DNA of 64,000 bases from positions 248,001-312,000 of the forward strand of contig NZ_LR027850.1 of the NCBI RefSeq assembly GCF_900607235.1, in the 5' to 3' direction. How positions within the stretch are numbered: position 1 is the first letter of the stretch; every line of letters starts with the position of its first letter. The translations under genes were made by a program, and so were the position numbers. Positions 45,990 to 56,263 of this stretch are shown piece by piece. Under the pieces are notes generated by a model, which ran no database searches, was not told where the DNA came from, and saw only the letters and a list, made by a program, of their open reading frames with translations. The stretch is from Olivibacter jilunii. Lineage in GTDB: Bacteria; Bacteroidota; Bacteroidia; Sphingobacteriales; Sphingobacteriaceae.

Positions 45990-47000
45990 ATGGGTGCTAG
46001 AATACAAGCGATAGAATACTATTTTCCAGAACAAAAAATTACCAACCAAGATCTTAGTGAGGAATTTCCGGATTATGATTTTTCTAAGTTTGAATATAAG
46101 ATAGGTATAAGTAGTCGGTATGTTGCCGGAACAAATGAAACCGCTTTGGACTTAGCCGAAAAAGCTTGCCTAAAACTTTTTAAACGCATTAATAAGGCTA
46201 AAATCGATTATATTTTGTATTGTACCCAAAGCCCCGAATATATTATGCCGTCAACGGCTTGTATATTGCAGGATCGCCTGGCTCTTAATAAGACAGTGGG
46301 CGCTTTTGATTTCAATTTGGGATGCTCGGGTTATACCTATGGCTTGAGTATGGCGAAAGCTTTCATAGAAAGCGGCCAAGCCAATCACGTGTTATTGGTA
46401 ACAACAGATACCTATTCAAAATATATCAATAGGAAAGACCGGTCTAATCGAGCGATCTTTGGCGATGCGGCAAGCGCAACCGTTATTTCGTCAAATGATG
46501 ACAACGGAATCCATAAATTCAAATTTGGTACCGACGGAAAGGGGTATAATAAATTAATCGTTAAGAACGGTGGTACTCGATTTCCTGTTGATGGCCAAGC
46601 TGTGGAGCACCTTTATGGTAGAGGCAATGTTTATACGGAAAATAATCTTTATATGAACGGGCCCGAAATATTCCGTTTCACCAGTACTGTGGTGCCTCCT
46701 TTTATTGAGGAAGTTCTTACGCTCAACGCTGTAAAGAAGGAGGACGTTGGGCAGTTTATTTTTCATCAAGCAAATGCCCACATGTTAAAAGTGATGCGAG
46801 AACGCTTAACAATATCTCCTCAAAAGTTCTACATCAATTTACGTGATGGGGGAAACACCGTTTCTTCTACCATACCCATTGCATTGAAAAACTATTGCAA
46901 GGAGGATCTAACAGAAGAAAAGGCCTCCATTATTGTTGCCGGTTTCGGCGTTGGCTTGTCCTGGTCTGCCGGATTAATCGAAGTTTCAAAAAATCTATAA
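45990..47000 (+). CDS. 3-oxoacyl-ACP synthase III family protein (FabH-like)
   Basis: 336 residues, thiolase fold. The Cys-His-Asn triad is complete: Cys112 in NLGCSGYTYGL, His259 in FIFHQANAHML and Asn289 in DGGNTVSSTIPIAL. FabH condenses acyl-CoA with malonyl-ACP. This protein is diverged from housekeeping FabH (for example GISSRYVAGTNETALDLAEKA near the start), and no fatty-acid genes are adjacent, so it may serve a special acyl product or prime an uncommon fatty acid. It is end-to-end with the convergent corA (stop codons abut). Confidence 0.88.
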   Translation: MGARIQAIEYYFPEQKITNQDLSEEFPDYDFSKFEYKIGISSRYVAGTNETALDLAEKACLKLFKRINKAKIDYILYCTQSPEYIMPSTACILQDRLALNKTVGAFDFNLGCSGYTYGLSMAKAFIESGQANHVLLVTTDTYSKYINRKDRSNRAIFGDAASATVISSNDDNGIHKFKFGTDGKGYNKLIVKNGGTRFPVDGQAVEHLYGRGNVYTENNLYMNGPEIFRFTSTVVPPFIEEVLTLNAVKKEDVGQFIFHQANAHMLKVMRERLTISPQKFYINLRDGGNTVSSTIPIALKNYCKEDLTEEKASIIVAGFGVGLSWSAGLIEVSKNL

Positions 47001-47930
47001 TTATAGCCACCCTTTTTTTCTGAACCAAAAATAAATGGCTAAGGTGATAATCGCCATGACAAGCATTACTATTGGGTACCCTAAGTGCCAGTTAAGTTCC
47101 GGCATATAATGGAAGTTCATGCCGTATATCCCTACTATAAACGTTAATGGCATAAAAAAAACAGAGAAGATCGTTAATATGCGCATGATTTCATTTGTTC
47201 TATGGGAAGCGATGGAAAAGTAAGCCGATAGAAGCTGTGCGGTATTCTCTGAAAGATTGTCGTATATATTTTGCATTCGCACATATTGATCCCGTAAATC
47301 CCGGGTATAGATATTTCGTTGTTTGGGAGTATCTATTTTATCGATAATCTCATAAGACAAGATCAAGAGACGTTTGATCACATCGACTTTTCGTTTTACA
47401 TAATAAAGCCCTCTTAAAACGGGTGCCTTGCGCTGCTTCAGGAAAACATTCTCTTCAAAATAATCTAACGACTGTGCCAACTTCACACTAGGCTCTTCAA
47501 AAGTAAGCAAGGACGCCCGTACAATACGGTTTACTATGCATATGGTGTCCTTACAGCCTCCTGCATCTATCGCTTTGGCTTTAACGTCGGCGATAAGAGG
47601 TTGTTCAGTTCTATGAACAGTGATGACATAGTCGGAAGTATAAAAAATGGCAATTTTATTTGTTAATTCCTGTATGGTATCCGCGTCATTCATGGGGTCC
47701 TGTGTGTATACTCGGACGATTATAAAGGTATAGCCGTCTACGATTTCATGCTTCGGTAAGTGGTCGGGCTGCATACAATCTTTAATAGATGTTTCATGTA
47801 ATGCAAATCGTTTGCTTATGTCCAGGATTTCTTCCATAGAAGGATCTGTTAAATCGATCCAATCGAAACCGTGCGTATCCCTTGATGCGAATATTTTTTT
47901 CATTAGAATAAATTGTCTTTTAATGGCCAT
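47001..47930 (-). CDS. corA: CorA-type magnesium/divalent metal transporter
   Basis: 309 residues. A large N-terminal cytoplasmic alpha/beta funnel domain and two C-terminal membrane helices, joined by the signature YGMNFHYMPEL. The short C-terminal tail (FWFRKKGWL) is basic as expected. It forms a pentameric channel. The first ATG (47930) is used; a second Met ten codons in (47903) would also retain the domain. Confidence 0.95.
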   Translation of the reverse strand: MAIKRQFILMKKIFASRDTHGFDWIDLTDPSMEEILDISKRFALHETSIKDCMQPDHLPKHEIVDGYTFIIVRVYTQDPMNDADTIQELTNKIAIFYTSDYVITVHRTEQPLIADVKAKAIDAGGCKDTICIVNRIVRASLLTFEEPSVKLAQSLDYFEENVFLKQRKAPVLRGLYYVKRKVDVIKRLLILSYEIIDKIDTPKQRNIYTRDLRDQYVRMQNIYDNLSENTAQLLSAYFSIASHRTNEIMRILTIFSVFFMPLTFIVGIYGMNFHYMPELNWHLGYPIVMLVMAIITLAIYFWFRKKGWL

Positions 47931-48067
47931 GAAACCCGCTTGCCTACTGCAAGTAACTATAAGCTTGGTTTATTCATGTCGTTCTCTACATGCTGTAGCA
48001 TATAGTGTTTTCTTAACATCATTCCTTACCTCATCGTTTTTTGATAAACCAACTAAACTCGCTCGTT

Positions 48068-49123
48068 TTAAATTTCTGTCGGCTCTTGCTTTTTCTCTGT
48101 TGCTTCCTGTATGTCTTCGGCATCGGGTATCAAAGCCTCTTGTTGCTCTGAAGCCTTTGCTTCATATTGTATTTTTATAAAGATAGGGAAATGATCAGAA
48201 TTAAAATTCGATAGTCGTTTCAACTCCCTAAGTTTGAAATCTGTCGAGAAAAAGGCATGATCAAGTGGAAAACGCAAAAAGGGATAATGTGCATGAAACG
48301 TGTTGTAAAATCCCCTGCCGCGGCGTGGATCGAGTAATCCACTCATTTTTAAAAATAATTCCGTTGTATAGCTCCATGCTACATCATTTAGATCGCCGAT
48401 GACAATAACCGGTCTACTGCTTCGTTTAGCTAAATCTGCTATTAGCAACAGTTCTTTGTCTCGTTCCGTAGATCGTGGGTTTTCATTCGGCACAGGGGGA
48501 GTAGGATGCACAGCATATAATTGCACCTCAAGTCCACTCCGGAGCGTTAATACGCAATGAATCGAAGGAATGTCCTTTTCAACCAAATAGCCGATCTTGG
48601 TAGCTGACAATGGTAATTTGGAATATAGCAGCATGCCATACGTATTCTCTAAGGGCACGCGTACATGATAAGGATATTCTTGGGATAAACTGCGTGTCTC
48701 AAGGTCCCATCGCTTGTTGGTTTCAAGCAATAAAACAACATCGGGATCAGCCCGGGTTATTTCTCCTAAGCACCCCGCAGTGTTTTTATTGTCTTGATAA
48801 ACGTTAGATACCATTAAACTCACCGATTGCTCTTGTATATTGCCTTTGGCATATAATACCTGCTTTTTTGCAAGCGGCGTAAAGGGCATAATTTGTGACG
48901 ATAGGTAAATGCCATTGATCATGATCACGGTAAGTGCAATCCAGTCAAAGATTACCGAACGGTCAAAATAACCAAGTAATAGTGCAAAACAAATGGCTGT
49001 CAATACTAGTTTTTGCAATCGCGGATAATCGAAAACCCTAAAAATCCAATATTCGTGTTTAATAAGGGGAATGAGGGTAAAACAAATAGTTAATAAAGAG
49101 AGACTATATATAAAAACGTTCAT
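48068..49123 (-). CDS. Membrane-anchored endonuclease/exonuclease/phosphatase-family protein
   Basis: 351 residues. Three N-terminal hydrophobic segments (about 1-85), then an extracytoplasmic EEP domain: VSNVYQDNKN, PDVVLLLETNKRW (metal-binding Glu), the HPTPP region, VIVIGDLNDVAWS (Asp-Asn) and NSDHFPIFI (terminal Asp-His). The tail is polar and Glu/Gln-rich. Such proteins hydrolyse phosphodiesters; the substrate at the membrane is unknown. A full -7 box lies 24 bases upstream. Confidence 0.9.
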   Translation of the reverse strand: MNVFIYSLSLLTICFTLIPLIKHEYWIFRVFDYPRLQKLVLTAICFALLLGYFDRSVIFDWIALTVIMINGIYLSSQIMPFTPLAKKQVLYAKGNIQEQSVSLMVSNVYQDNKNTAGCLGEITRADPDVVLLLETNKRWDLETRSLSQEYPYHVRVPLENTYGMLLYSKLPLSATKIGYLVEKDIPSIHCVLTLRSGLEVQLYAVHPTPPVPNENPRSTERDKELLLIADLAKRSSRPVIVIGDLNDVAWSYTTELFLKMSGLLDPRRGRGFYNTFHAHYPFLRFPLDHAFFSTDFKLRELKRLSNFNSDHFPIFIKIQYEAKASEQQEALIPDAEDIQEATEKKQEPTEI

Positions 49124-49146
49124 AGGTAGTATATGCTGTTAATAGT

Positions 49147-49154
49147 CAAACATA
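49147..49154 (-). promoter_or_regulatory. -7 box for the EEP-family gene
   Basis: On the minus strand this reads TATGTTTG, matching TAnnTTTG, 24 bases before the ATG at 49123. No well-spaced -33 element. Confidence 0.45.
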
Positions 49155-49319
49155 AGAACAAAAACAAATGAATAAAAATTTTTCTTTTTCAGCTGCTTAA
49201 ACTCTTTGCCGCCCGATTTAAATTAGAAAATCGATTTAGCATATAAAGGATAGTCGCATTAATTTGTTACTTTTAGGCACATTATTTATTGAAATCTTAA
49301 ACAGATAATATTGATTGAA

Positions 49320-50267
49320 ATGATTCGAGTTTATCGCTATTACGCAGCACTTCTTTTACTAAGCTTTTTCTTAGCCGCTTCAGTTGGTAAAGCGCAAACA
49401 AATCCGATTTTCGATGGTTGGTATGCCGATCCCGAAGGTATTAGATATGGCAATGAATATTGGATTTTTCCAACTTATTCAGCGCCTTACGAAGAACAGG
49501 TGTTTATGGACGCGTTCTCATCCAAAGATTTGAAAAATTGGAAAAAACACGCCGGAATAATTGACACTGCTGCGGTAAAGTGGGCAAAAAAGGCAATGTG
49601 GGCGCCAGCTGTTTTAATGAAGGATAAAAAATATTACCTGTTTTTTGGCGCAAATGATGTTCATGAAGGCGAAGTTGGTGGAATTGGTGTGGCGGAGGCT
49701 GAAAAACCACAGGGCCCTTATCGCGATTTACTCGGCAAACCCCTAATCAATGAAATCGTGAATGGCGCTCAACCAATCGATCAATTCGTCTTTAAAGATA
49801 CTGATGGAACTTATTATATGTACTATGGGGGATGGGGGCATTGCAATGTGGTAAAATTAAAAGATGATTTTACCGGGATTGCTCCTTTTGAAGATGGCAC
49901 TACCTATAGGGAAGTAACACCGGAAGGCTATGTCGAAGGGCCCTTTATGTTCGTCAGAAATGGAAAATACTATTTTATGTGGTCGGAAGGTGGATGGACC
50001 GGGCCCGACTATAAAGTAGCATACGCGATAGCCGATTCGCCTTTCGGCCCTTTCAGACGAATCGGAACAATTTTACAGCAGGACCCCGCTATTGCTACAG
50101 GCGCAGGACATCATTCCATCATACAAGGAAAAGGAAAAGACGAGTGGTACATCGTTTACCACCGTCGTCCTTTAGGAGAAACGAGTGCCCACCATCGCGT
50201 TACCTGTATAGATAGAATGTATTTTGACGAAAATGGTTTTATAAAACCCGTAGTAATGACTAAATAG
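49320..50267 (+). CDS. GH43-family-like glycoside hydrolase
   Basis: 315 residues from the ATG at 49320; the open frame starts with a TTG three codons earlier. Signal peptide to about residue 26 (GKAQ). Five-bladed propeller features: GWYADPEGIRYGNEYWIFPT (catalytic-base Asp in ADPE), APAVLMKDKKYYLFFGA, a central Asp in QPIDQFVFKDTDGTYYMYYGGWG, and GYVEGPFMFVRNGKYYFMWSEGG (general-acid Glu). The ending TGAGHHSIIQGKGKDEWYIVYHRR is typical. Members cleave arabinosides, xylosides or galactosides. It is outside the utilisation locus and heads a group with rfbD and the NUDIX gene. Confidence 0.9.
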   Translation: MIRVYRYYAALLLLSFFLAASVGKAQTNPIFDGWYADPEGIRYGNEYWIFPTYSAPYEEQVFMDAFSSKDLKNWKKHAGIIDTAAVKWAKKAMWAPAVLMKDKKYYLFFGANDVHEGEVGGIGVAEAEKPQGPYRDLLGKPLINEIVNGAQPIDQFVFKDTDGTYYMYYGGWGHCNVVKLKDDFTGIAPFEDGTTYREVTPEGYVEGPFMFVRNGKYYFMWSEGGWTGPDYKVAYAIADSPFGPFRRIGTILQQDPAIATGAGHHSIIQGKGKDEWYIVYHRRPLGETSAHHRVTCIDRMYFDENGFIKPVVMTK

Positions 50268-50327
50268 TTATCTCTTTATACGTATAATGATCGAAGAAGA
50301 GATACAGGTTTAATTGTCAATAAAAAA

Positions 50328-51191
50328 ATGAGTAAAATTATAGTACTAGGAGGCCAGGGGCAACTGGGGCAGTGCTTGCAATCCGTTTGCGAAGATAAGG
50401 CCATGGTTTTTTTATCATCGAAAGAGGCCGATATTAGTAATGAAGCTCAATTGGAGCAATGGTTCATTCAGTATAACCCCAGTCATATTATCAACTGTGC
50501 GGCCTATACCGCCGTTGATAAAGCGGAAGATGAAAAAGAGGAAGCAAGTAAAATCAATACGATAGCACCGGGTATCCTGGCCGGGTTATGCAAACGCTTC
50601 GATGCAATTTTAATTCATATTTCTACTGATTTCGTGTTTGAAGGTAATCAAACGGGTCTGTTAGAGGAAACGAGTATTGCCAATCCGACCGGTGTTTATG
50701 GACAAACTAAGTTAGATGGCGAAACGACCATTCAGCAAATATGGAATAAGCATATTATTATCCGTACAAGCTGGTTATATTCTGAGTATGCCAATAACTT
50801 TGTTAAAACGATGCTGCGACTCGCTCAAGATCGCGAGGAACTCAAGGTAGTGGCAGATCAGGTCGGAACTCCTACTTATGCACGCGACTTGGCCGAAGTC
50901 TTATGCAAAATTATTGATAACAATATTACAGAAGATGAATACGGTCTTTATCATTATAGCAATGAGGGAGTTGCAAGTTGGTACGATTTCGCCTATGCCG
51001 TTTTTGAATTGAGCAATACCAATATCCGCCTGTTTCCGATTAAAACTGCTGATTTTCCTACAAAAGCGAAGCGTCCGGCGTATTCTGTAATGGATAAATC
51101 AAAAATAAAAAAGCAATTCAATTTGGTTATACCGAATTGGCGGGATAGCCTAAAAAACTGCTTACAACGGTTAAAAGAAATTCAAAACTAA
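50328..51191 (+). CDS. rfbD: dTDP-4-dehydrorhamnose reductase
   Basis: 287 residues. Extended SDR: VLGGQGQLGQCL nucleotide loop, HIINCAAYTAVDKAEDE, THISTDFVFEG-like segment (HISTDFVFEG), VYGQTKLDGE with the catalytic Tyr-x-x-x-Lys, and KRPAYSVMDKSKI at the end. It makes dTDP-L-rhamnose, the last step of that pathway. RfbA, B and C are not in this window. It probably supplies the rhamnosyltransferase-like enzyme encoded at 32570. Confidence 0.95.
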   Translation: MSKIIVLGGQGQLGQCLQSVCEDKAMVFLSSKEADISNEAQLEQWFIQYNPSHIINCAAYTAVDKAEDEKEEASKINTIAPGILAGLCKRFDAILIHISTDFVFEGNQTGLLEETSIANPTGVYGQTKLDGETTIQQIWNKHIIIRTSWLYSEYANNFVKTMLRLAQDREELKVVADQVGTPTYARDLAEVLCKIIDNNITEDEYGLYHYSNEGVASWYDFAYAVFELSNTNIRLFPIKTADFPTKAKRPAYSVMDKSKIKKQFNLVIPNWRDSLKNCLQRLKEIQN

Positions 51192-51216
51192 TACGCCTCC
51201 CATCTATCTTAAACAC

Positions 51217-51747
51217 ATGAAGTGGAAAACCCTAACATCCGAATATTTAGTAAAGGCCCCTTGGGCCGTCTTAAGAAAAGATTCGTGCGAAATGCCTAAT
51301 GGCCATATCGTGCCGGAATATTATGTATTGGAATATCCGAATTGGGTAAATGTGGTAGCATTTACTGAAAGAAACGAAATAATCTTAGTAAGGCAATATC
51401 GCCATGGCGCTGGTAAAGAGTTTTTGGAAATACCGGGAGGAGTCATTGATGAAGGTGAAGATGCACTGACTGCTGCTAAACGCGAAATGCTGGAAGAAAC
51501 CGGCTACGCTTTCACGACAATGGAAAAACTCGTGGATTTGTATCCTAACCCTGCAACGAGCACTAATATTACGACAACTTATGTGGCTAAGGGTGGTGTG
51601 AAGGTGAAAGAACAGGCTTTGGATGATCAGGAAGAAATTGAGATTTTGCTTTATTCAGTTGATGACGTCAAAAGGTTGCTAAAAGAAAATAAGATTGGCC
51701 AAGCGCTTCATACGGCAGCACTCTTTTATGCGCTTTATGAGTTGTAA
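51217..51747 (+). CDS. NUDIX hydrolase (ADP-ribose pyrophosphatase-like)
   Basis: 176 residues with a complete Nudix box, GGVIDEGEDALTAAKREMLEETGY (residues about 74-97, GX5EX7REUXEEXGU), preceded by ILVRQYRHGAGKEFLEIPGG as in ADP-ribose/ADP-sugar pyrophosphatases. It lies 25 bases after rfbD on the same strand. Confidence 0.93.
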   Translation: MKWKTLTSEYLVKAPWAVLRKDSCEMPNGHIVPEYYVLEYPNWVNVVAFTERNEIILVRQYRHGAGKEFLEIPGGVIDEGEDALTAAKREMLEETGYAFTTMEKLVDLYPNPATSTNITTTYVAKGGVKVKEQALDDQEEIEILLYSVDDVKRLLKENKIGQALHTAALFYALYEL

Positions 51748-51765
51748 AAAACTCCTCATTCATCG

Positions 51766-51796
51766 TTTAGAACTCTTAACTAAATCTTTACCTTTG
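51766..51796 (+). promoter_or_regulatory. Promoter directly abutting the ATG at 51801
   Basis: A full -7 box TACCTTTG at 51789-51796 with a weak -33-like TTTAG at 51766-51770 (18-bp spacer). The ATG begins five bases after the -7 box, where transcription would start, suggesting a leaderless mRNA. Confidence 0.55.
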
Positions 51797-51800
51797 CCCC

Positions 51801-53111
51801 ATGGCAAGAGAGATTTTGGAAAATAAGCGTAAAGCGCTAAAAATTAATTTAAGTGAACAGATCTACGGCACTTTTGCGGAAATAGGTGCCGGACAGGAAG
51901 TAGCACGAAATTTTTTCACCGCTGGAGCGGCGTCGGGAACCATCGCTAAAACTATGAGTGCATACGATATGGCTTTTAGCGATGCCATTTATGGCGCTGA
52001 GGCAAACGGACGCTATGTGAGTAGTTCGCGTTTGGAGAAGATGCTCGATCATGAATACCAGCTGCTTACCGATCGACTGAAAGGGCCTAAATATCAGAAC
52101 CGTAAGTTCTTTGCCTTTGCCGATACGGTAACTACCTTGAATTTTAGTAAAACGAACGATCCACATGGGTGGATTGGACTTCGCTTTCAATCGGAAGTAG
52201 GAGGGGAGCCAAATGATATTATTTTTCATGTACGCCTCTTAGATAGCGACGCTTCATTGCAACAAAAAGTTTTAGGGGTATTAGGTGTTAATCTTGTATT
52301 CGCGGCTTATTTTTATATTCATGATGTACAAACGATGATTGAAAGCCTGGTGGACAATTTAGCTGCGGGATCGGTTGAAATCGACTTAGTTAAGCTGAAT
52401 GGATCTGCATTTAAAAATGTGAGTGAACGGCTGGTTAATTTGTACCTCATCGCTAAAGGCTTCTCACGGGCTGCAATCTTCGATGAAGAGGGGCATGCAC
52501 ATCAGGCAAAAGACTTTCTTTACAAAAAGGATGTTATTATTCTGAGAACAAAATATAAACAGAAATCCAATCCAAATTTTGATTTATTCAATTTGGCTGT
52601 TGATCAGTTTAAGCGCAACCTGGGAATCAAGGATAAAAATCTTCTTGTTATGATTGAGGTGCTGATGTCAAACGCGTTGGAGGATCATCCCGTCCTGAGT
52701 AACGAAGATTTGGAATATTTCGCTAAGCGAGCTGAAGAACTATGTGCTACGGGGAATCATATTCTGGTGTCTAATTTCACGAGAAATCATAAATTGGCTG
52801 AATTCCTTGCCCAGTTTAAACCAAACAATGTCGGTATTTCTACCAATATTTCCAATCTCCGTAATATCTTCAACTCCAAAAACTACGGTGAAAGTTATGC
52901 TGATGAGTTGTTAGCCTACGTGAGTGGCATGTTCAGTAAAAACGTAAAGCTGTATGTTTATCCTTATCTAGATAGAAAAAACAATGAAATCATAACTACT
53001 CAAAATATGCCGGTATCTCCTGAAGCCAAACCACTCTTTGATTTCCTCATTCAAAACCATTATATTATTGATATAGAAAATTACGACGAACGTTTTGTGA
53101 AAACGGTTTAA
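51801..53111 (+). CDS. Conserved protein of unknown function, 436 aa
   Basis: Soluble, 436 residues, no signal peptide. The early stretch SEQIYGTFAEIGAGQEVARNFF and later FAFADTVTTLNFSKTNDPHGWIGLRFQ look highly conserved, as I recall for a widespread Bacteroidota family that databases have given unreliable names (including nicotinate-nucleotide adenylyltransferase). I see no HxGH-type adenylyltransferase motif or other catalytic signature, so I assign no activity. The start is set by the conserved N-terminus; the next Met is more than 50 residues in. It may be translated from a leaderless mRNA (see the promoter at 51766-51796). Confidence 0.85.
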   Translation: MAREILENKRKALKINLSEQIYGTFAEIGAGQEVARNFFTAGAASGTIAKTMSAYDMAFSDAIYGAEANGRYVSSSRLEKMLDHEYQLLTDRLKGPKYQNRKFFAFADTVTTLNFSKTNDPHGWIGLRFQSEVGGEPNDIIFHVRLLDSDASLQQKVLGVLGVNLVFAAYFYIHDVQTMIESLVDNLAAGSVEIDLVKLNGSAFKNVSERLVNLYLIAKGFSRAAIFDEEGHAHQAKDFLYKKDVIILRTKYKQKSNPNFDLFNLAVDQFKRNLGIKDKNLLVMIEVLMSNALEDHPVLSNEDLEYFAKRAEELCATGNHILVSNFTRNHKLAEFLAQFKPNNVGISTNISNLRNIFNSKNYGESYADELLAYVSGMFSKNVKLYVYPYLDRKNNEIITTQNMPVSPEAKPLFDFLIQNHYIIDIENYDERFVKTV

Positions 53112-53125
53112 TTAGCTGTTAGCAT

Positions 53126-53168
53126 TTAGGTATTAGCCATTAGCGAACAACTAATAGCTAATACCTAA
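53126..53168. terminator. Bidirectional hairpin terminator / dispersed repeat between 51801 and gcvP genes
   Basis: Arms 53126-53143 and 53151-53168 pair over 18 bp with one mismatch and a 7-base loop, between two convergent stop codons. The right part (53147-53168) matches 62113-62134 at 19 of 22 positions, so it may belong to a dispersed repeat family. Confidence 0.7.
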
Positions 53169-53179
53169 CCGCTTACCTC

Positions 53180-56062
53180 CTAATAGCTCGCGGCTGCCTC
53201 CTCATATTCACTTAAAGGCGGGCAAGAACATACTAAAGAGCGGTCACCGTAAGAATCATTCACTCTTCCTACTGCGGGCCAAAATTTATGTGCAGCAACA
53301 TATGGGAGAGGATATGCGGCTTCTTCCCTTGTATAAGGTCTATTCCATTCATTGGCACTAACTACTGCCAAAGTATGTGGCGCATGCTTTAATACATTTT
53401 CGTTTTTATCCACCGCTCCCGACTCAATGGCAGCAATCTCCCTTCTGATAGCCAAAAGCGCATCGCAAAAACGATCTAATTCTGCTTTTGGCTCCGATTC
53501 TGTCGGTTCTACCATAAGCGTACCGGCAACAGGGAAAGACACCGTTGGTGCATGGAAGCCGTAGTCCATTAAGCGTTTAGCAATATCGCCTACTTCAACA
53601 CCATAACTCTTGAAGCTTCGACAGTCGAGAATCATTTCATGGGCACATCGGCCACTAGCGCCTGCATACAATATTTTATAATCGTGTTCAAGCCTAGCCT
53701 TAATATAATTGGCATTAAGAATAGCAAATTTAGTAGCATTGGTTAGGCCGTCGGCACCCATCATCGCGATATAAGCATGCGAGATAAGTAAAATAGAAGC
53801 TGATCCAAACGGTGCTGCTGCAACGGCAGAGATAGACTTGCCTTCATTAATATTAACCACTTCATGGCCAGGTAAGAAGGGTACTAAATGCTCGGCAACA
53901 CCAATAGGTCCCATCCCGGGGCCACCACCACCGTGCGGAATACAAAAAGTCTTATGAAGATTGAGGTGGCAAACATCTGCGCCGATACTTGCAGGACTTG
54001 TTAAACCAACCTGCGCGTTCATGTTGGCACCATCCATATATACCTGACCGCCATTTGCATGGATAACCTGGCAAATATCGATAATCGATTCTTCAAATAC
54101 CCCATGGGTAGATGGGTAGGTAACCATCAAACAACTTAAATTATCCTTATGCAGTTCAGCCTTGGATTGCAAATCGGCCACATCAATATTACCACGCTCA
54201 TCACAGTTTACAACAACGATTTTCATGCCGGCCATCGAAGCAGAGGCCGGGTTGGTACCATGTGCAGACGATGGAATGAGCACGACGTTGCGGTGATGGT
54301 CGCCTCGGTCTTCATGGTATGCTCTAATAACCATGAGACCTGCATACTCACCTTGTGCACCGGAATTGGGCTGAAAACTCATTTTAGCAAAGCCGGTGAT
54401 GGCAGAAAGCCACCGGTTTAGCTCGTCAAGCATTTGCATATAACCACCAACCTGATCGATGGGGGCAAAAGGATGTACTCTATTGAACGACTCCCAAGAT
54501 ACAGGTATCATTTCGGTTGTAGCGTTTAACTTCATCGTACAAGATCCCAGTGGAATCATCGAATGGCAGAGCGATAAATCTCTAGCTTCGAGCGATTTGA
54601 TGTAGCGTAGCATTTCGTGCTCAGCATGGTGCGTGTTAAACACTTCATGCGTTAAATAGGCCGAGGTACGTTGCAGCGCGGTTGGGATTACGCTTTCCAG
54701 TGCTGATGTTTTGAATTCAACATCCGCCAAATTTTTTGCTTTTACCTTCGCAAAAACACGAACAATTTCTTTGATATCCTCCAAGCTGGTGGTCTCATCT
54801 AATGAAATATGGACGGTTTCGCCTTGGTAGTGAAAGTTCATTTCATGGTTCAGCGCTTCTGCATGTAACGGATTACATAAATCACCAAGATGGAAGGTTA
54901 GGGTGTCAAAATAGGCCTCATTCTCTTGTCTATAGCCAAGCGATGTAAGCGTATTAGACAAAAGCACGGCTAGTCCATGAATTCTTTCTGCAATAGCGCG
55001 TAAGCCTTGTGGTCCGTGATAGGTGGCGTAAAACCCCGCCATAATAGCAAGAAGCGCCTGCGCCGTACAAATATTAGAGGAAGCTTTGTCCCTTCGAATA
55101 TGCTGTTCACGTGTTTGTAAAGCCATTCGCAGCGCGTAATTCCCCGATGAGTCGATGGTGACCCCAATAATCCTGCCCGGAATATTACGTTTATAAGCGT
55201 CCTTTGTTGCAAAGAAAGCTGCATGAGGACCGCCAAAACCCATAGGGACACCAAAGCGTTGCGAGGAACCAACCACAATGTCTGCTCCCCATTCTCCCGG
55301 TGGCGTTAGCAAGGTAAGGCTCATCAGGTCGGCCGCAACACTCAAAGTTGCTTGATGTGCATGAACCTTTTCAGCAAAGCTGCGGTAATCAAATACCTTA
55401 CCGTCGCCGGCCGGATATTGGACTAAAGCTCCAAAGATATTTTCATTAAATTCGATCGAAGTATGATCACCAACTAAAAGTTTGATGCCGTAAGAAACGG
55501 AACGTGTCCTTAATACATCTAAGGTTTGTGGAAAAACATTCTCTGATACAAAAAAAGTATCGGCATCTTTATTTTTACGTAGGCTATACTGCATAAACAT
55601 CGCTTCTGCAGCAGCAGTTGCCTCGTCTAATAAGGATGCGTTCGCTATTTCCATACCGGTAAGGTCAATGATAACCGTTTGGAAATTTAATAAAGCCTGT
55701 AATCGGCCTTGTGCTATTTCAGCTTGGTAAGGTGTGTATTGTGTATACCAGCCTGGATTTTCAAATACATTTCGCAAAATAACACTGGGTGTAATCACAT
55801 CGTAATATCCTTGGCCGATGTAAGATTTGAACACTTTGTTTTTAGAAGCAATTTGCTTCAATCGTTGTAAATATCCCGTTTCAGTTAAAGCCGGTGGTAA
55901 GCTTAAGGGACTTTTTAAACGAATTTTAGTTGGAACGGTTTCATCAATCAACTGATCGATGCTATTAACGCCAATAGTTTTAAGCATCTCAGGAACATCT
56001 TGCTTATTCGGCGCAATATGGCGTTCCTCAAATTTCTCTTGAAAATTTATGTTTAAGTTCAT
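53180..56062 (-). CDS. gcvP: Glycine dehydrogenase (decarboxylating), P-protein
   Basis: 960 residues, the usual length of the single-chain P-protein. N-terminal and C-terminal PLP-enzyme halves; the PLP Lys is near residue 704 in [18 protein letters not shown]. Other hallmarks are [32 protein letters not shown] and [15 protein letters not shown]. It decarboxylates glycine and passes the aminomethyl group to the H protein. gcvH and gcvT are not in this window. A good promoter lies at 56172-56202; I see no glycine riboswitch in the leader. Confidence 0.98.
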   Translation of the reverse strand: MNLNINFQEKFEERHIAPNKQDVPEMLKTIGVNSIDQLIDETVPTKIRLKSPLSLPPALTETGYLQRLKQIASKNKVFKSYIGQGYYDVITPSVILRNVFENPGWYTQYTPYQAEIAQGRLQALLNFQTVIIDLTGMEIANASLLDEATAAAEAMFMQYSLRKNKDADTFFVSENVFPQTLDVLRTRSVSYGIKLLVGDHTSIEFNENIFGALVQYPAGDGKVFDYRSFAEKVHAHQATLSVAADLMSLTLLTPPGEWGADIVVGSSQRFGVPMGFGGPHAAFFATKDAYKRNIPGRIIGVTIDSSGNYALRMALQTREQHIRRDKASSNICTAQALLAIMAGFYATYHGPQGLRAIAERIHGLAVLLSNTLTSLGYRQENEAYFDTLTFHLGDLCNPLHAEALNHEMNFHYQGETVHISLDETTSLEDIKEIVRVFAKVKAKNLADVEFKTSALESVIPTALQRTSAYLTHEVFNTHHAEHEMLRYIKSLEARDLSLCHSMIPLGSCTMKLNATTEMIPVSWESFNRVHPFAPIDQVGGYMQMLDELNRWLSAITGFAKMSFQPNSGAQGEYAGLMVIRAYHEDRGDHHRNVVLIPSSAHGTNPASASMAGMKIVVVNCDERGNIDVADLQSKAELHKDNLSCLMVTYPSTHGVFEESIIDICQVIHANGGQVYMDGANMNAQVGLTSPASIGADVCHLNLHKTFCIPHGGGGPGMGPIGVAEHLVPFLPGHEVVNINEGKSISAVAAAPFGSASILLISHAYIAMMGADGLTNATKFAILNANYIKARLEHDYKILYAGASGRCAHEMILDCRSFKSYGVEVGDIAKRLMDYGFHAPTVSFPVAGTLMVEPTESEPKAELDRFCDALLAIRREIAAIESGAVDKNENVLKHAPHTLAVVSANEWNRPYTREEAAYPLPYVAAHKFWPAVGRVNDSYGDRSLVCSCPPLSEYEEAAASY

Positions 56063-56171
56063 TCATGTATGAATTATAGACGCAGTTTCAATCTAAGTAA
56101 CAGAGCATAAAGCTGTTTAAGAGGGATTTAGCTGGTTGTTACCCATTTTAAGATCTCTTCATTTAAGGGCA

Positions 56172-56202
56172 CAAACATAGATAAAATGCCCTTCATTTGC
56201 AA
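56172..56202 (-). promoter_or_regulatory. gcvP promoter (-33 and -7)
   Basis: On the minus strand: TTG at 56202-56200, a 20-base spacer, and TATGTTTG at 56179-56172, a full -7 match. Predicted leader of about 105 bases to the gcvP ATG. Confidence 0.6.
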
Positions 56203-56263
56203 GTCATTAACACAGCTTATCTATACACACTTTGTCATTTTTATGTGGCGATAAAATTAAAGA

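Noticed and set aside
56063-56171. Glycine riboswitch in the gcvP leader
   Set aside because: I read the minus-strand leader and found no paired glycine-aptamer core motifs.
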